This document shows, piece by piece, positions 10,937 through 22,793 of a stretch of 64,000 bases of DNA. The stretch covers positions 83,885,001 through 83,949,000 of the forward strand of contig NC_088913.1 of NCBI RefSeq assembly GCF_963576675.1, written 5' to 3'. Every line of letters begins with the position of its first letter. The stretch's first letter is position 1. Below the pieces are notes generated by a model. The model searched no databases. It saw only the letters and a list, made by a program, of their open reading frames with translations, and had not been told where the DNA came from. The stretch comes from Euphorbia lathyris. Lineage: Eukaryota; Streptophyta; Magnoliopsida; Malpighiales; Euphorbiaceae. Made by a program: the position numbers and the translations under genes.

Positions 10937-11434
10937 GTGGTAATCTCTATGCTTAAAGATATTCATGTAAGATTATCTAACACTGAGGCATATTGTAGGG
11001 ATTTGGGAAATCAAATTGCCAGATTGCAGTCTCCTTTTGATTCAACAGTGGATGAATCAATTAGAGATACCAATCCGGTGGGTCAAAATGAAAAGCTCGA
11101 GTTAATTGAGCCTTCTCAAGAGGACTCTCCAAATACCGAAGGCTTTCTCAGTTGTGAGGAAACAGAGATTCTAATCGATGAGCCGGTTGAGTGTGAACCC
11201 ATGGAAAAGAATCCAAAACTAGAAGAGTTTGAGATTCCTTCTAACTCGGAATATTTCACTCTTTTTGAACTACCAAAGGAGTCAAAGAGGGAGCAAACTA
11301 AACTCTTCAATAATTTCTTTAAATATAGCTTTTGGTTTTCATTAAATTTCTTTGAAACTAACAACCCGTTTTGTAGGTACGGATTGTTTATTCAAGAATT
11401 TGCATTTCTAACGCGAATGGAAGCATACACCTAG
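10937..11434 (+). pseudogene. Gag-tail remnant frame of the Athila derivative
   Basis: The 165-codon frame starts with a helical segment (SMLKDIHVRLSNTEAYCRDL) similar to the last part of the element A gag at 8400-8480. It then runs through an acidic region rich in Glu and Pro. The capsid, zinc knuckle and all of pol are missing, so an internal deletion has joined the gag tail to sequence from near the end of the coding region. Translation of a product is possible but unproven. Confidence 0.6.
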
Positions 11435-11775
11435 GAGGAAATTCTAAGTCAAGCTCACCGACTATAAAGTAGCGCTTCTTGGGAGGCAACCCAAGCTCGA
11501 ATAAAGTTTAATTTTTTGTCTTTAATTTACCTTTTAAGTTTTTACATTTAAGTTATTATCCTGTGATTAATTATTTTTTCTTACATTTTATTAGGTGTTC
11601 GTGCAATTTTGTGTCAATTCGGTGGGACGATTTGGAAGAGAGTTGTAAGTATTGACGTTGGCAAAAATAAAACAAAAATGAAAAAAATGACAAAAATTAT
11701 TTTATTTTATTTTTACTTTATTTTATTTTTATTTTTGGAATATATATAATATACATATGTTGATTTAAAAAAAAA
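11435..11775 (+). other. Post-coding segment with an 18-bp hairpin
   Basis: CTTGGG-AGGCAA-CCCAAG at 11478-11495 forms a 6-bp stem. I recall similar GGGAGGCAACCC hairpins in other Athila elements after the coding region, and the codons before it resemble such an end. The rest is AT-rich with no gene. Confidence 0.5.
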
Positions 11776-12045
11776 AAGTGCTGCTGGCCACTGCGGCACG
11801 CGGGGCGCGCATGCGCTGCCACAGCTCCAGGAGCTGCGGCACGCGGGGCGCGCGGCAGCATGCTCCGCGCGCAAGCGCTGCCACAGCTCCAGGAACTGCG
11901 GTACGCGGGGCGCGCGGCAGCATGCTCCGCGCGCAAGCGCTGCCACAGCCCCAGGGGCTGCGGCACGCGCGGCAGCACGCTCCGCGTGCAGCGCTGCCCA
12001 GCGCTGGACACCGTCGCTGAGCGACGCCCGCAGGCCGCAACGGGT
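11776..12045 (+). repeat. GC-rich tandem array, 62-bp period
   Basis: Units recur every 62 bp (landmarks at 11819, 11881 and 11943), giving about four full or partial copies. Each holds ACGCGGGGCGCGC and a dyad of the form CAGCTCC-A-GGAGCTG. In the third unit both arms changed together (CAGCCCC-A-GGGGCTG), and in the second only one arm changed. Open frames across it on both strands are by-products of the repeat and its high GC content. Confidence 0.85.
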
Positions 12046-13270
12046 TGAAATTTTATTTTTATTTTTTTTCTTTCCTCTCTAATTTTATTTTAATAAAAAA
12101 TTTATATATAAAAAATTAATAATAATAATAATAAATACATTAATCATCTCTCATTCCCCACCTTCATTCACTTCCCAATACAAACTTTTGTCTTTCTCAA
12201 TCATCTCTCACTCTTCCCATGCTTCCTTTCACATCTCACTCTTCCCAAACTTCTTCTTTTCATTTCCCCATACCCCTCAATTAATCACATGAGCCAAAAT
12301 GATAATAATAATAAGAATAAAATAAAAAAATAAATAAAAAAAGGAGAAAAAATCATCCCATTTTAGTTTTTGTAATTGTCATGTTTTCCCATTTCAATTC
12401 TCTCTTTATTTTTGTTTTTGTTTTCTTTTACGACGTCCTTGGCATAGACGTCATTTTAATAACGCGGAGGGCCGTGCAACCCCGCACCTTCAGTTTGTTT
12501 TGCACTAACAAAAACAAAATAAAAATCAAATAAACAACAAAATAATTAAACTAATTTATCTATTCTTAAATTTTTCCGACACACTACCTCCCTCGGAAAT
12601 TAATTAAAAGCTCCATTATTTGTCGTTAAAGGTAAATACCGTCGGAACACAAAGGATCAGTTTAATTAAGAGATTTTAGTATTAGTTTTGAAGTTATAGA
12701 ATTTATGCAAAGTCTAGGTTCGCACCAAACAAAAGCATCGAGTCTTTACCCACAGGTCATCTCTATAATGAAATTTAAAAAGGCAATAAAAACGGGATGT
12801 TTGAGAGTTTAGCGAAGACTCAATAGTACACATTTTAACCGAAGTTTTTGTGAGATATTTTTGAGCCTAAAAGAGTTCGTACGAGAACTCTATTTCTTTC
12901 ACAATTTTTCGAGAGCTTTGACTTCACTCGATTCATAGACTTTGCACCTAATACCGGGTTAAGTACACTTATTTTGGTTGAAATGACAATAGATGATAAA
13001 ACGAACCCACTTAGTCTAATTCTTTTCTTAACTTATTTTTCTCGTTTTCATTAACCTCTAGGAAACCCCCTCGAGCCTATTAACCAACTTTTTTGTTGTT
13101 AATACCCTTTTAACATTTAACCCTTTTTCCTCTTGTTTAAATACCAACAAAAATCAAATCGCACCCGAAATAAGCCAAGGCCTTGATAAGTAAGCACCAT
13201 AAGCTTTCGAAATCGTTTTTGTGCCGCCCTCAAAACAAAAAGAAAAAGAAAAACACAATAAAGAGCAAAA
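12046..13270 (+). other. Non-coding interior with a degenerate internal promoter
   Basis: After the GC array comes TATATATAAAA at 12103-12113 and then a CT-rich leader-like stretch (about 12140-12290). No frame follows. The order GC dyads, TATA, CT-rich leader copies that in front of the ORF1-like gene at 42238, so this may be the relic of that promoter with the gene deleted. From 12300 to 13270 I see only AT-rich sequence. Confidence 0.45.
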
Positions 13271-14401
13271 TGTTGAAACACATTTCCACAAGATTTTGAT
13301 TTGACAAAATCATCCATGACTAAGAGGCAATTAAATTTAAATGCTTTGATTTAATTGTACTAATGTGTTTGTTCAATATTGAGTGCAAAAATATATATAT
13401 AAAGTTAGACAGGACAAAAGTCAGCATAAGCCAAGCTGAATGGAACGGAACTCAGCATGAAAGAATAGAAGCTGAGTGGAGTAGAACTCAGTATCAGAAG
13501 TCTCCTTCAAAGTTGCCAGAACGAAGCTGACTAAATTAGAAGACTCCTTCAGAATTGTATAAACAGAACGGAGCTGACTAAGAAGAAACTCAGCATGGAA
13601 GCTGAACATTCGAAGATAACGAATGAAGCTGAGTGACAGTCAGGATAGCACGAAGGATCCGTTCACTAAAGGACAAAGTCTGCCAATCTTCTGCACTAAT
13701 AATTGAAGCCTCGAAAATACACAGAAGACTAATTCCAAGAAACATGGGTCAATGGATTATTGGTAAAAGACAACTGCCACAAAAAGACAAGTCTGTAGGA
13801 AGAAGACAAGGCTGACACCTGAAGAAAACAGATGACAGGATTGGCCTGCAAAACTGAAGGTGACCAGAAGCTGTCTACTAAAAGAGCCGTTTTGGAATCA
13901 ACGGACACACCAAATTCAAACGGTCTAATCTCCAGAATTCATCTATAAAATGGACAAGGATTTCACTTGGACATTTGCCGAATTACAAAGGAGAAAAATC
14001 CAAGAGAGAAATCTTCAAAGCACTCAAATACAAAGATCTTACACCAAATCTTCTATTCTTTGTGTAAATGCTAGATTGATTGTTGTGTAATCATCTAAAG
14101 TGTTCTTCTGTTGAGAAAGAACAAGTTTATCAATTGTAATATTAAGAGTGTATGCTGAGTGCTTGGTTGTAAGCATTCAGTGGTAGAAAAATCTAAGTGC
14201 TGGGTTGTAGTACTTAGTAGGAGCTGAGTAGACGAATAGAGGACGTACTCTTGCATACTCACTGCCTTGTAAAGGGTTTGTGCTCTACCTTGAAAGAGCT
14301 CAGTATTGGATTGAAAATCCTAGGAGGAACTGGGGACTGGACGTAGGCAGAGAGGCCGAACCAGGATAAGTCGTGCTGAGTAACTTCTAAACTCTTTCTC
14401 T

Positions 14402-14450
<49 letters not shown>

Positions 14451-14734
14451 TGTGTTGCTTGTGATATTTACTCAGCATATAAATTGTTAAAACTGAAACT
14501 GAGTAAATCTGAGTGCTGAGTTGGAAGCTGACCTCTCAAGAGTCAATTCCCAACTCTCAAGTCAAGCAGTCTTAGTCAGCATAGAACTAAAACTGTCTGA
14601 CTAATCAATCGGCCGAGCTGACCAACACGCTGAGTTAACAAACTCTTAAAATAACATTAAGTCAGCATAATTAAAAGCGAAAAAGTTACATTAGTTCCTA
14701 TCCCCCCCTTGGAACTAATTACTAGGGACCAACA
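13271..14734 (+). repeat. 5' LTR of copia 1
   Basis: 1464 bp. TATAAAA at 13944-13950 is the probable promoter. The sequence upstream (13420-13640) is dense in GCTGAGT, GCTGACT and their complements. A (TA)n microsatellite at 14404-14448 is longer than in the 3' LTR and explains most of the length difference. Confidence 0.95.
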
Positions 14735-14736
14735 AG

Positions 14737-14749
14737 TGGTATCAGAGCC
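14737..14749 (+). other. Primer binding site, initiator tRNA-Met
   Basis: TGGTATCAGAGCC, two bases after the LTR, is the standard plant copia PBS. Confidence 0.95.
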
Positions 14750-14796
14750 TAAGCTCACTACTCAAAGATCTAACAATCTTGAGCTGATCCCGAAAA

Positions 14797-16570
14797 ATGG
14801 GTGAGAATAGCACTCGTTTCCTTCCCGGGAACCAAACAACACAGATACTCCCTGAGGGATTATCAATCACTAGACCTCCCCTATTCTTTGGGTCAAATTA
14901 TACATTCTGGAAGAATAGGATGAAGAACTTTATTCAAGCCACTAACATGAGTGCATGGCTTGCAATTGTTATACAAAACTATTAACAATGAGAAAATTGT
15001 TAAAAGTGAAGCTGAGTGGACAGAGGACGACCTTAGAAAATTACAAAATAATGCTTCGGCTATAAATATGCTTCACTGTGCTCTAGATGCTGTAGAATAC
15101 AATAAGATTTCAGGTTGTGAGTCAGCTCAGGAGATTTGGAAGAAGCTTGAAGTAACCTATGAAGGCACAAGCAAAGTTAAGGAGTCTAAAGTCAATCAAC
15201 ATATGAGACTCTACGAGCTGTTTGAGATGAATGAGAATGAAGACATCTCAGAAATGAATGCAAGGTTCACAAACATTATAAACGAGCTCAAAAGGCTTGG
15301 AAAGAACTTCACTGAAGAGGAACAGGTGAAGAAAATCCTGAGAAGTCTGCCTAAGAGCTAGCAAGCAAAGAAAACAGTCGTAGAAGAAGCTCAAGACTTG
15401 ACTACCTACAAATATGATGAGTTGATCGGATCCCTGCTGACCCATGAAATTTCTATGAAAAACTTTGAAGCTAAAGAGAAAGAAAAGTTAGAAGACAAGA
15501 AACAAAAGTCACTTGTCATGAAAGCTGACTCGACTGAAGCTGAGTCAATTGATGATGAGGAAATGGCTATGTTCACTAGAAAGATGAAGAAGCTGTTCAG
15601 AAGAAATGACAGAAACGGCAAAAGGTCATTCAGAAGAAGTGACAAATACAAAGCTGAGTCGAGTGACAAATACAAGAAGGACAGCTCCAAGTCTGTCACA
15701 TGTTTTGAGTGCCATCAAACTGGGCACATCAAGTCAAGTTGTCCCAGCCTTAAGAAGGAGAAGAAGGGAAGCAAAAAGGCTATGGTAGCAACATGGAGCG
15801 ATAGTGATGAGTCAACCTTATCTGAAGCTGATGCAAATGAAACAGCCAACATATGCTTCATGGCTGATGATGCTGACCATTCTCAATCTGAGCATAATGA
15901 CCTCTCTAATGAATCTGACTAGGAGGTACACACTAATGAGGTAACACCCTTACTTTTGTTTAGAAATGAGATGGTAAATGCCCTGAGTGATTTATATAAG
16001 CTAACTAAAAAATGCAATAACAAAATAAAATCACTCAGCAGGCGATGTGACGAGATTCAAGAGGTCAAGCTGAGTGAGCTCCGATATCTCCTCCAGGACA
16101 ACTCAGATTTACATACCAACATGCAAATCATGCATAAGTTCGTCACGGAGGTCCAATCTGAGTCAAAGAAACTTAGAAAGGATGTCACAACCTTACAGAG
16201 TCAAGTGAATGGCTCAAGTAGAAATAAACCCCATGCTGAGTACGCAAGTACTAGTCAGCATAAGCAATTCACTCAATGTGAGTGTTGTGGAAAAAGGGGG
16301 CACACAAAAGATGTGTGTTGGCATAACAAGCGGATTGTCCAATGTGACTTCTGCGGAAGAAAAGGGCATTCCACAAAAGTATGCTGGCATGCTCAACACA
16401 ACAATGCTGACTATACTCAGTACAACCCTCAAAGGGTACCTTTTTGTGACTTCTGTGGTAAGCCTGGTCACACTATAAAAGTATGTCGTCACAAGTTGAA
16501 ATATGACTTTGCACCTGTTTACACTAACAAGAAAGGACCCAAAAAGAATTGGGTACCTAAAAACGAATAG
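14797..16570 (+). pseudogene. gag: Copia 1 gag, frameshift and two stops
   Basis: Starts MGENSTRF at 14797. The UBN2-type gag helices with FWKNRM and [11 protein letters not shown] are followed by a Lys/Ser-rich stretch, four CX2CX4HX4C zinc knuckles (about 15705-15745, 16280-16325, 16345-16390 and 16445-16490) and the end WVPKNE. A small deletion near 14970 shifts the frame. TAG at 15359 replaces the Trp seen in copia 3, and TAG at 15920 interrupts the acidic linker. The gag stop (TAG, 16568) is in the same frame as pol, six bases before the pol Met. Confidence 0.9.
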
Positions 16571-16576
16571 TTTAAA

Positions 16577-19500
16577 ATGCAGGTCAGCTTGACATGTGTG
16601 GAGAAATCAAAACTTTGGTACATTGACAGCGCATGCTCAAGGCACAGGACAGGTAATGAAACACAGTTCATCACACTAGAACTCAAACGAGGTGGAAGTG
16701 TAAGCTTTGGAGACAACAAGAAGGGTAAGATAGTTGGCTCAGGTACTATCGGTGGTAACCCAACCATTGAGTCAGTCTCCTTAGTTAAAGGTCTCAAATA
16801 CAATCTACTAAGTGTAGCTCAGCTCTGCAAGAGCGGTAGAAAGGTTGTATTTGATGATACTAAGTGTCAAATACTCGAGGGGAACACAAATGAATTGGTT
16901 TTAACTGCCCCTCGTGTAGAAAATGTATACATGCTAAATTTAGAAAAACAGTTTTCCAAAAATATATGCTTAGTGTCTAAAGAGGACAACTCCTGGCTAT
17001 GACATAGGAGACTTGGGCATGTCAGCATGGACCTCCTAGCCAAATTAGCTAGAAAGCAACTAGTTGAAGGATTACCCAAACTAAAATATGAAAAAGATCA
17101 ACTATGTAATGCTTGTCAACAAGGTAAACAAACCAAAAAGTCATTTCATAGCAAAAATATTGTCTCAACCAAAAGACCATTGGAATTACTACATTTGGAT
17201 CTTTTCGGACCTATCCAGCCACTCAGCATGGGAGGTAAGAAATTTTCCTTAGTTATTGTAGATGATTTCTCTAGGTATACTTGGGTCATCTTGCTGAGTA
17301 GCAAAGATGAAACATTTGAGATGTTTACTACATTAGTCAAAAAGCTTGAAAATGACAAAGACCTAAAAGTAGCTCACATTAGAAGTGATAATGGTGGAGA
17401 ATTCAAAAACCAAATGTTTGATGAATTCTGTGAAACTAATGGTATTGACCACAATTTCTCTGCCCCTAGAACTCCTCAACAGAATGGAGTTGTTGAAAGG
17501 AAGAATAGGACAATAGTAGAAATTGCTAGGACAATGCTGAGTGAAAATAGGCTTCCAAAGTATTTTTGGGGAGAAGCCGTCAATACAGCATGTTATATAT
17601 TGAATAGGGCCTTGGTAAGACCTATATTAAAGAAAACTCCTTATGAACTTTGGAAAGGACGAAAGCCCAATATTGGATACTTTCGTGCCTTTGGGTGTAA
17701 ATGTTTTATACTCAACACTAAGGATAATCTGGCAAAGTTTGATGCCAAAGCTGACGAAGCGATCTTTCTGGGGTACTCAACAAACAGTAAAGCATATAGA
17801 ATTTATAATAAAAGGACTCGGGTAGTAGAAGAGTCAGTCCATGTAGATTTCGATAAAACTGACCCTGCAGGAAAAACAACTCAACACACAGAGGAAGAAC
17901 CCAACTCAGCTTCTGCTGACCAGAATGGACATGCTGAGTCATCAGCACAAGAGCTTACCAAAGGTAAAAACGAAACAGAAATTACCTTTGCTGGTCAATC
18001 TGTTCCTGCAGAGATTGTAGAAACACCTGCTCCAAATGACTCAACATTGCCTAAGGAAATAAAAATTCCAAGAGGACATTCAGAAAAGTCCATTCTTGAT
18101 GCTGCTGACAACAAGCTGATGACAAGAGATCAGCTTAGGAAGTTCCTCAGCAACGTTGCCTTTGTATCAGTACATGAACCGAAGAACTTTGCTGATGCTA
18201 AGCATGATGAATATTGGATCAATGCTATGCAAGAAGAGCTTGACCAATTCACAAGAAATGAGGTATGGGATTTAGTACCTAAGCCCAGAAATCAAAAGTC
18301 CATAGGGACTAAATGGGTTTTTAGAAACAAACTAGATGAGCATGGAAATGTTGTTAGGAACAAAGCTCGACTTGTAGCCCAAGGCTATAGTCAGCAAGAG
18401 GGCATTGATTATGGTGAAACCTTTGCACCAGTTGCTAGATTAGAAGCTATACGTATATTGTGTGCATATGCCAGTTTCATTAACTTCAAATTGTATCAAA
18501 TGGATGTTAAAAGTGCATTTCTTAATGGCTTTATAAACGAAGAGGTATATGTTAATCAACCTCCTGGTTTTGAAGACCCAAAATTCCCAAACCACGTTTA
18601 TAAACTCAAGAAGGCCCTATATGGCCTGAAACAAGCTCCAAGAGCCTGGTATGAGAGGTTGACCAACTTCCTGTTGACCAGGAACTATGTCAGAGGAAAA
18701 GCTGACACAACCTTGTTCATTAAGAAAAAGGGCAAACATACCCCACTTGCACAAATCTATGTAGATGACATAATATTTGGTGCTACTGACGAATCCTTGT
18801 GTCAAGAGTTTAGCAAACAGATGCAGACTGAGTTCGAAATGTCCATGATGGGGGAACTCAGCTTCTTCCTTGGACTTCAGATCAAGCAAGGTAAGAACGG
18901 CATCTTCATTAGTCAGTCCAAGTACACCAAGGAGATGTTAAAGAAGTTTGATATGGGAGACTGTAAGCCCATATCAACCCCTATGGGTACTAATACTGTC
19001 CTATGCAAAGATGAGAAAAGTAAGTCAATAGATAGTAAACTTTATCGAGGTATGATAGGCTCCTTACTTTATCTCACTGCTAGTAGACCTGATATACAGT
19101 ACTCAGTATGTTATTATGCAAGATATCAAGCTGACCCAAGGGAATCTCACTTAATTGCTGTAAAAAGAATTTTTAGATATTTGCAGAGCTCAGTTGATGC
19201 AGGTTTGTGGTATCCAACTTCAAATGACTTCACACTCATAGGATACACTGATGCTGACTATGGACGGGATAAGCTAGAACGTAAGAGTACTTCAGGAGGA
19301 TGTCATTTCCTTGGAAGTTGTCTAGTATCCTGGTTCAGCAAGAAGTAGTCATCAGTTGCTCTGTCTACAACTGAAGCTGAGTACATTGCTGCTGGAAGCT
19401 GTGTAAGTCCTATGGATAAAGCAACAGCTTGAGGATTATGGAGTAAGAACTGAGACAATAGAGATCAAATGTGACAACAAGAGTGCCATTGATCTATCCA

Positions 19501-19700
19501 AGAATCCTATCCAACACAGCAGGATGAAGCATGTCAGCATAAGGCATCACTTCATCAGAGATCACGTACTAAAGGGTGAGATCAAGCTGACCTATGTGCC
19601 AACAAATGAACAGCTTGCAGATATCTTCACCAAGCCTTTGGCTCGTGAGCAATTTAACATACTAAGGGAAGCGATCGGTATGTCTAATCCTCTTCAATAA
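16577..19700 (+). pseudogene. pol: Copia 1 pol (protease, integrase, RT, RNase H), broken
   Basis: Protease has IDSACSRH. The pre-integrase region with HRRLGH and CNAC follows TGA at 17000 (Trp in copia 3). The integrase core has [16 protein letters not shown] and [10 protein letters not shown], so all DDE residues are intact. RT has [10 protein letters not shown] and [10 protein letters not shown] near 18760. RNase H has YTDADYG. TAG at 19346 replaces a Gln (CAG in copia 3), and a short deletion near 19400 shifts the RNase H tail, which resumes to the stop at 19698. The sequence is otherwise close to copia 3. Confidence 0.93.
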
Positions 19701-20251
19701 TTCTAAATATTTGAATAAATGTTGAGTGATTGTCATGTTGACTGATATCAATCTAGTAACTGCTGCACATTGAGCTTAATAGTCTATGCTGAGTAGATAC
19801 AAATGTTGAGTAAATATTCTGTGCTGAGTAGATAAACATATTGAGTAATCACCTTATGCTGAGTAGATGTACATGCTGAGTGATTAACGTATGTTGAGTT
19901 ACTAAGAGATAGAAAATCCATCTACGTAGAATTAAATACTCAGTATCATAAACGATTCATATTCTGGCAAACTGAGTAAAAGCCCATTTGTACCAATGAA
20001 CAATGACACGTGTAACAAATCATACCTAGAAAAACGCAAGTAATAATGAATACCCATGCGCCGAACCTGTCATAAATGGCAGAATCTTTGTCGATTAAAA
20101 TCCCAAGAAGAAAACGGCTAGTTCATTAATTAGGAATGATTCAAGACTCTATAAGTAGTGGAAGGATCCCCACTCATTACTCTTTACACTTAAAATCTTC
20201 TGAAATCGAATCCTTCTCTCTCCCTAAACCTTAAAACCTTCATCTGTAACA
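19701..20251 (+). promoter_or_regulatory. Spacer with motif array, TATA box and leader for copia 1 ORF3
   Basis: From 19715 to 19910 the octamer TGCTGAGT or TGTTGAGT recurs about eight times at irregular 15-35 bp spacing. A TATAAGTA box lies at 20150-20157, then a CT-rich leader to the ORF3 ATG at 20252. Copia 3 has an equivalent TATA box before its ORF3, which supports a real internal promoter. Strength and use are unknown. Confidence 0.55.
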
Positions 20252-22640
20252 ATGGCTTCCGGCAAAAACAAAATCCCTAACTTCACCACTCAGCTTGGCC
20301 AAACCTCTGGCAAACCCACTCAAGCTGACCCCGCCGATTCATCAAAGCCAGTAGAAAGGAACATGATCAAGGTCCATAAGAAGGTCAACAACCTGGAGGT
20401 TCTAAAATGCAGATGGTTCTCTCCAGGATTCATCACTTCTGAGAAATCGTTCTGTGACTGGATCGAGAAGAACAAATGGACCGGTCTCTTCTCACTCACC
20501 GGAAAAACATACCCTAGGCTGGTCAGAGAGTTCTATTCCAACATGTTTGTTGATGAAGAAGATGCTGACTATTTGGAGACCATGGTCAAAGGATAGAAAA
20601 TCACCATAACCCCTGCCTATCTAGCTACTCTGCTAAACCTACCAGACGAAGGAATGGAGTTTAGGACAACAAAAGAAAAGGTACCAAAGGAAAAGCTTGA
20701 CCAGATCAATGGGTTCTGCAAACCCAAGAATCATAAAGGTGAAATACCCAGCACCTGTATGGGGCAAGAATAGAAGATGGCACACTACATGTTGACCAAC
20801 TTCATCTTCCCCAAACTCAACTCAGCCTCATCTGCCTCCAACTTTGAGCAGTGCTTCATATGGCACATGCTGACCTACATCCCTCTCAACCTTCCGGTAT
20901 TTCTGGTTGGTGCGCTCCAGCGAGCAGGTAAGAAACTTCGGTTAGGTTCTTTAATCACTAAGATCCTCGAGGATAAACAGATCGAGACCGTAAATGAAAC
21001 TGATACCTTGGGAAGTGAGATCACAGCAGCTCTGCTTGTTGGATTATTATACAATCAACCATTGAAAAGATATGAAGAAATTGAAGATATTGAGGAAAAT
21101 GATGAAGCTGAACAGGAAGATATACCTGAGCATGGGCCTGAGAAAGAAGTGGAGGCTCCTGCTGAGTCCCCTAAGGACAAGAAGAAGAGAAAAGCGCTGG
21201 CAACATGTGCAAAAGATATTGACGCAGTGCCCAAGAAGAAGCGGGCTATGAACAGAGCTAAGAATGTTGATACTGACCAACCTCAAGGTACACCTAGGTC
21301 AGCAGAGAAAAGGAAAGGGCAAACTGAGCCTGAAGAAGAAAATGAGGAATCTCCAGAACTGCCTCTAAGGAAGAAGAGTCGAAGTTCTGGTTTAAAATTT
21401 TTTGAAGCTGATCCTCTTGACAAGGTCGTCACCCCTCAGTCTCACTTAGCCAAAAGCCGTGGGATTGACCTTGAAAAATCACCCCGTATGCAAGAAGAGC
21501 AAACACAGAGAAAGGATACAACTCAGGTTGAGTCTGAGGAAGTAGAAGAGGTTGATCAAACTAATGAAGAAGCAGAACAAGGACATGATGTTACTAAGCT
21601 TAACATTGAGGAAGAAGATCATGCTGAGCTTCATGATGCTGAGCAAGTTGAGAACACTAATGCTGACCATGGGGAGCACTCATCTTCAGATTCCAGTGAA
21701 GGTATTCAAGCTGACCCTTCATCCCCAAAAGCTCCGAGACGACAGAGACTCAAGAAGAAGGCACAAAAGCAAATTGATCTTCTGGATGATTCCCCTCCTC
21801 AAGATATATCGATGCTGAACTCTCCAAAATTCAGTTCAAATATTTCTCCCATGATACTGAGCCTGAGTCTCCTCCAACGGATCTTGTGCAAAACCAAGCC
21901 TCTGTTACTCATATTGAGGAACAAGCCAAGACTCCGGAGAATCCAAAAACTGTTGAGCAAGAGCTCGAAGTTGCAGCTACTCAACAAGGCGAGCAAGCTA
22001 TTAAACATCCAACTCCACCTCCTCAGGTCCATACTTCTGTAAGTCCATCTCTCCAAACTCAGTTTCCACAGAGTCATGAGAACTCAGCTCCTGGTACTGA
22101 GATCCCTAAAGGACTCACTCCTGACCACTCAACTCAAGCTGACAAGCAGCCAACTCCACCACCATCCAGCTCAACTCACATCCCTACCTCTGAGCCAAAC
22201 CAAGATGGTCAGTTTGCCTATCTAAGTGTAACTCAGTCTAGTCGTCGCATCGTGGAAACTGCACAATCTCTTCTCCAGGAGTTCACTACTTCTGATGCTG
22301 CTGGGTCTGTTAATCCTGAGTCACCCAATGTCTCTGCCATTACTCAACTTCTGAATGAAATCAAAGGGCTCAAGGACCTTATGAGTGTTATGACGTCAGT
22401 TCAAACACAGCAACCCAAGCAAGACCAAATTGCCAAAATGACTGAGCTGCTGCTTCTGATGGTAAACCATATGAACTCCCTTGAAGGCAAGATCAATAAT
22501 CTCTCTGCTCCAAATCCAGGCTATGCAACTTCTGCTGAGTTAGATCAGCATTTCGCCAAACTGAGATCAGAACTGCCCAATCTTGGCGCATCGGTTAATA
22601 CTGAGTATGCCACATCTGCTGAACTCCAAGAATGCTTTAC
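20252..22640 (+). pseudogene. Copia 1 ORF3 (env-position accessory gene), 5' part, broken
   Basis: This lies where SIRE elements carry an env-like gene. The N-terminal ~200 residues contain RWFSPGFI, WIEKNKWTGLF, VREFYSNM and a helical FIWHMLTYIPLNLP segment. They resemble the plant family called putative plant transposon protein (PF20167 type). An acidic and Lys-rich disordered region, a Pro/Ser-rich region and a MTELLLLMVNHMNSLEGK helix follow. TAG at 20594 and 20771 and a frameshift between 21886 and 22042 disrupt it. The reverse Athila-like LTR interrupts it at 22640. No signal peptide or convincing membrane anchor is visible, so an envelope role is not supported. Confidence 0.8.
22046..22640 (+). 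repeat. 595-bp ORF3 segment, first copy of a direct duplication
   Basis: The same 595 bp recur at 33970-34564, on the other side of the nested insertion, with about ten substitutions and no length change. This is far too long for a target site duplication. Confidence 0.9.
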
Positions 22641-22793
22641 TGATGCGGATTCCGTGAAGAAGCCTCACTAAGGGATAAGTGTACCCCGTCGTTATCAAGT
22701 AATAAATTTCTTGTTAAGTCCAGGTTATCGTCCATAGGATTTATTTCTGCAAGTATCGAGCTACTCGATTTCAGGTGTTATCTAGGCTTAGGT

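Noticed and set aside
11713..12048. Several overlapping open frames on both strands across the GC-rich array
   Set aside because: They result from high GC and the 62-bp repeat, use all frames, and have no domain.
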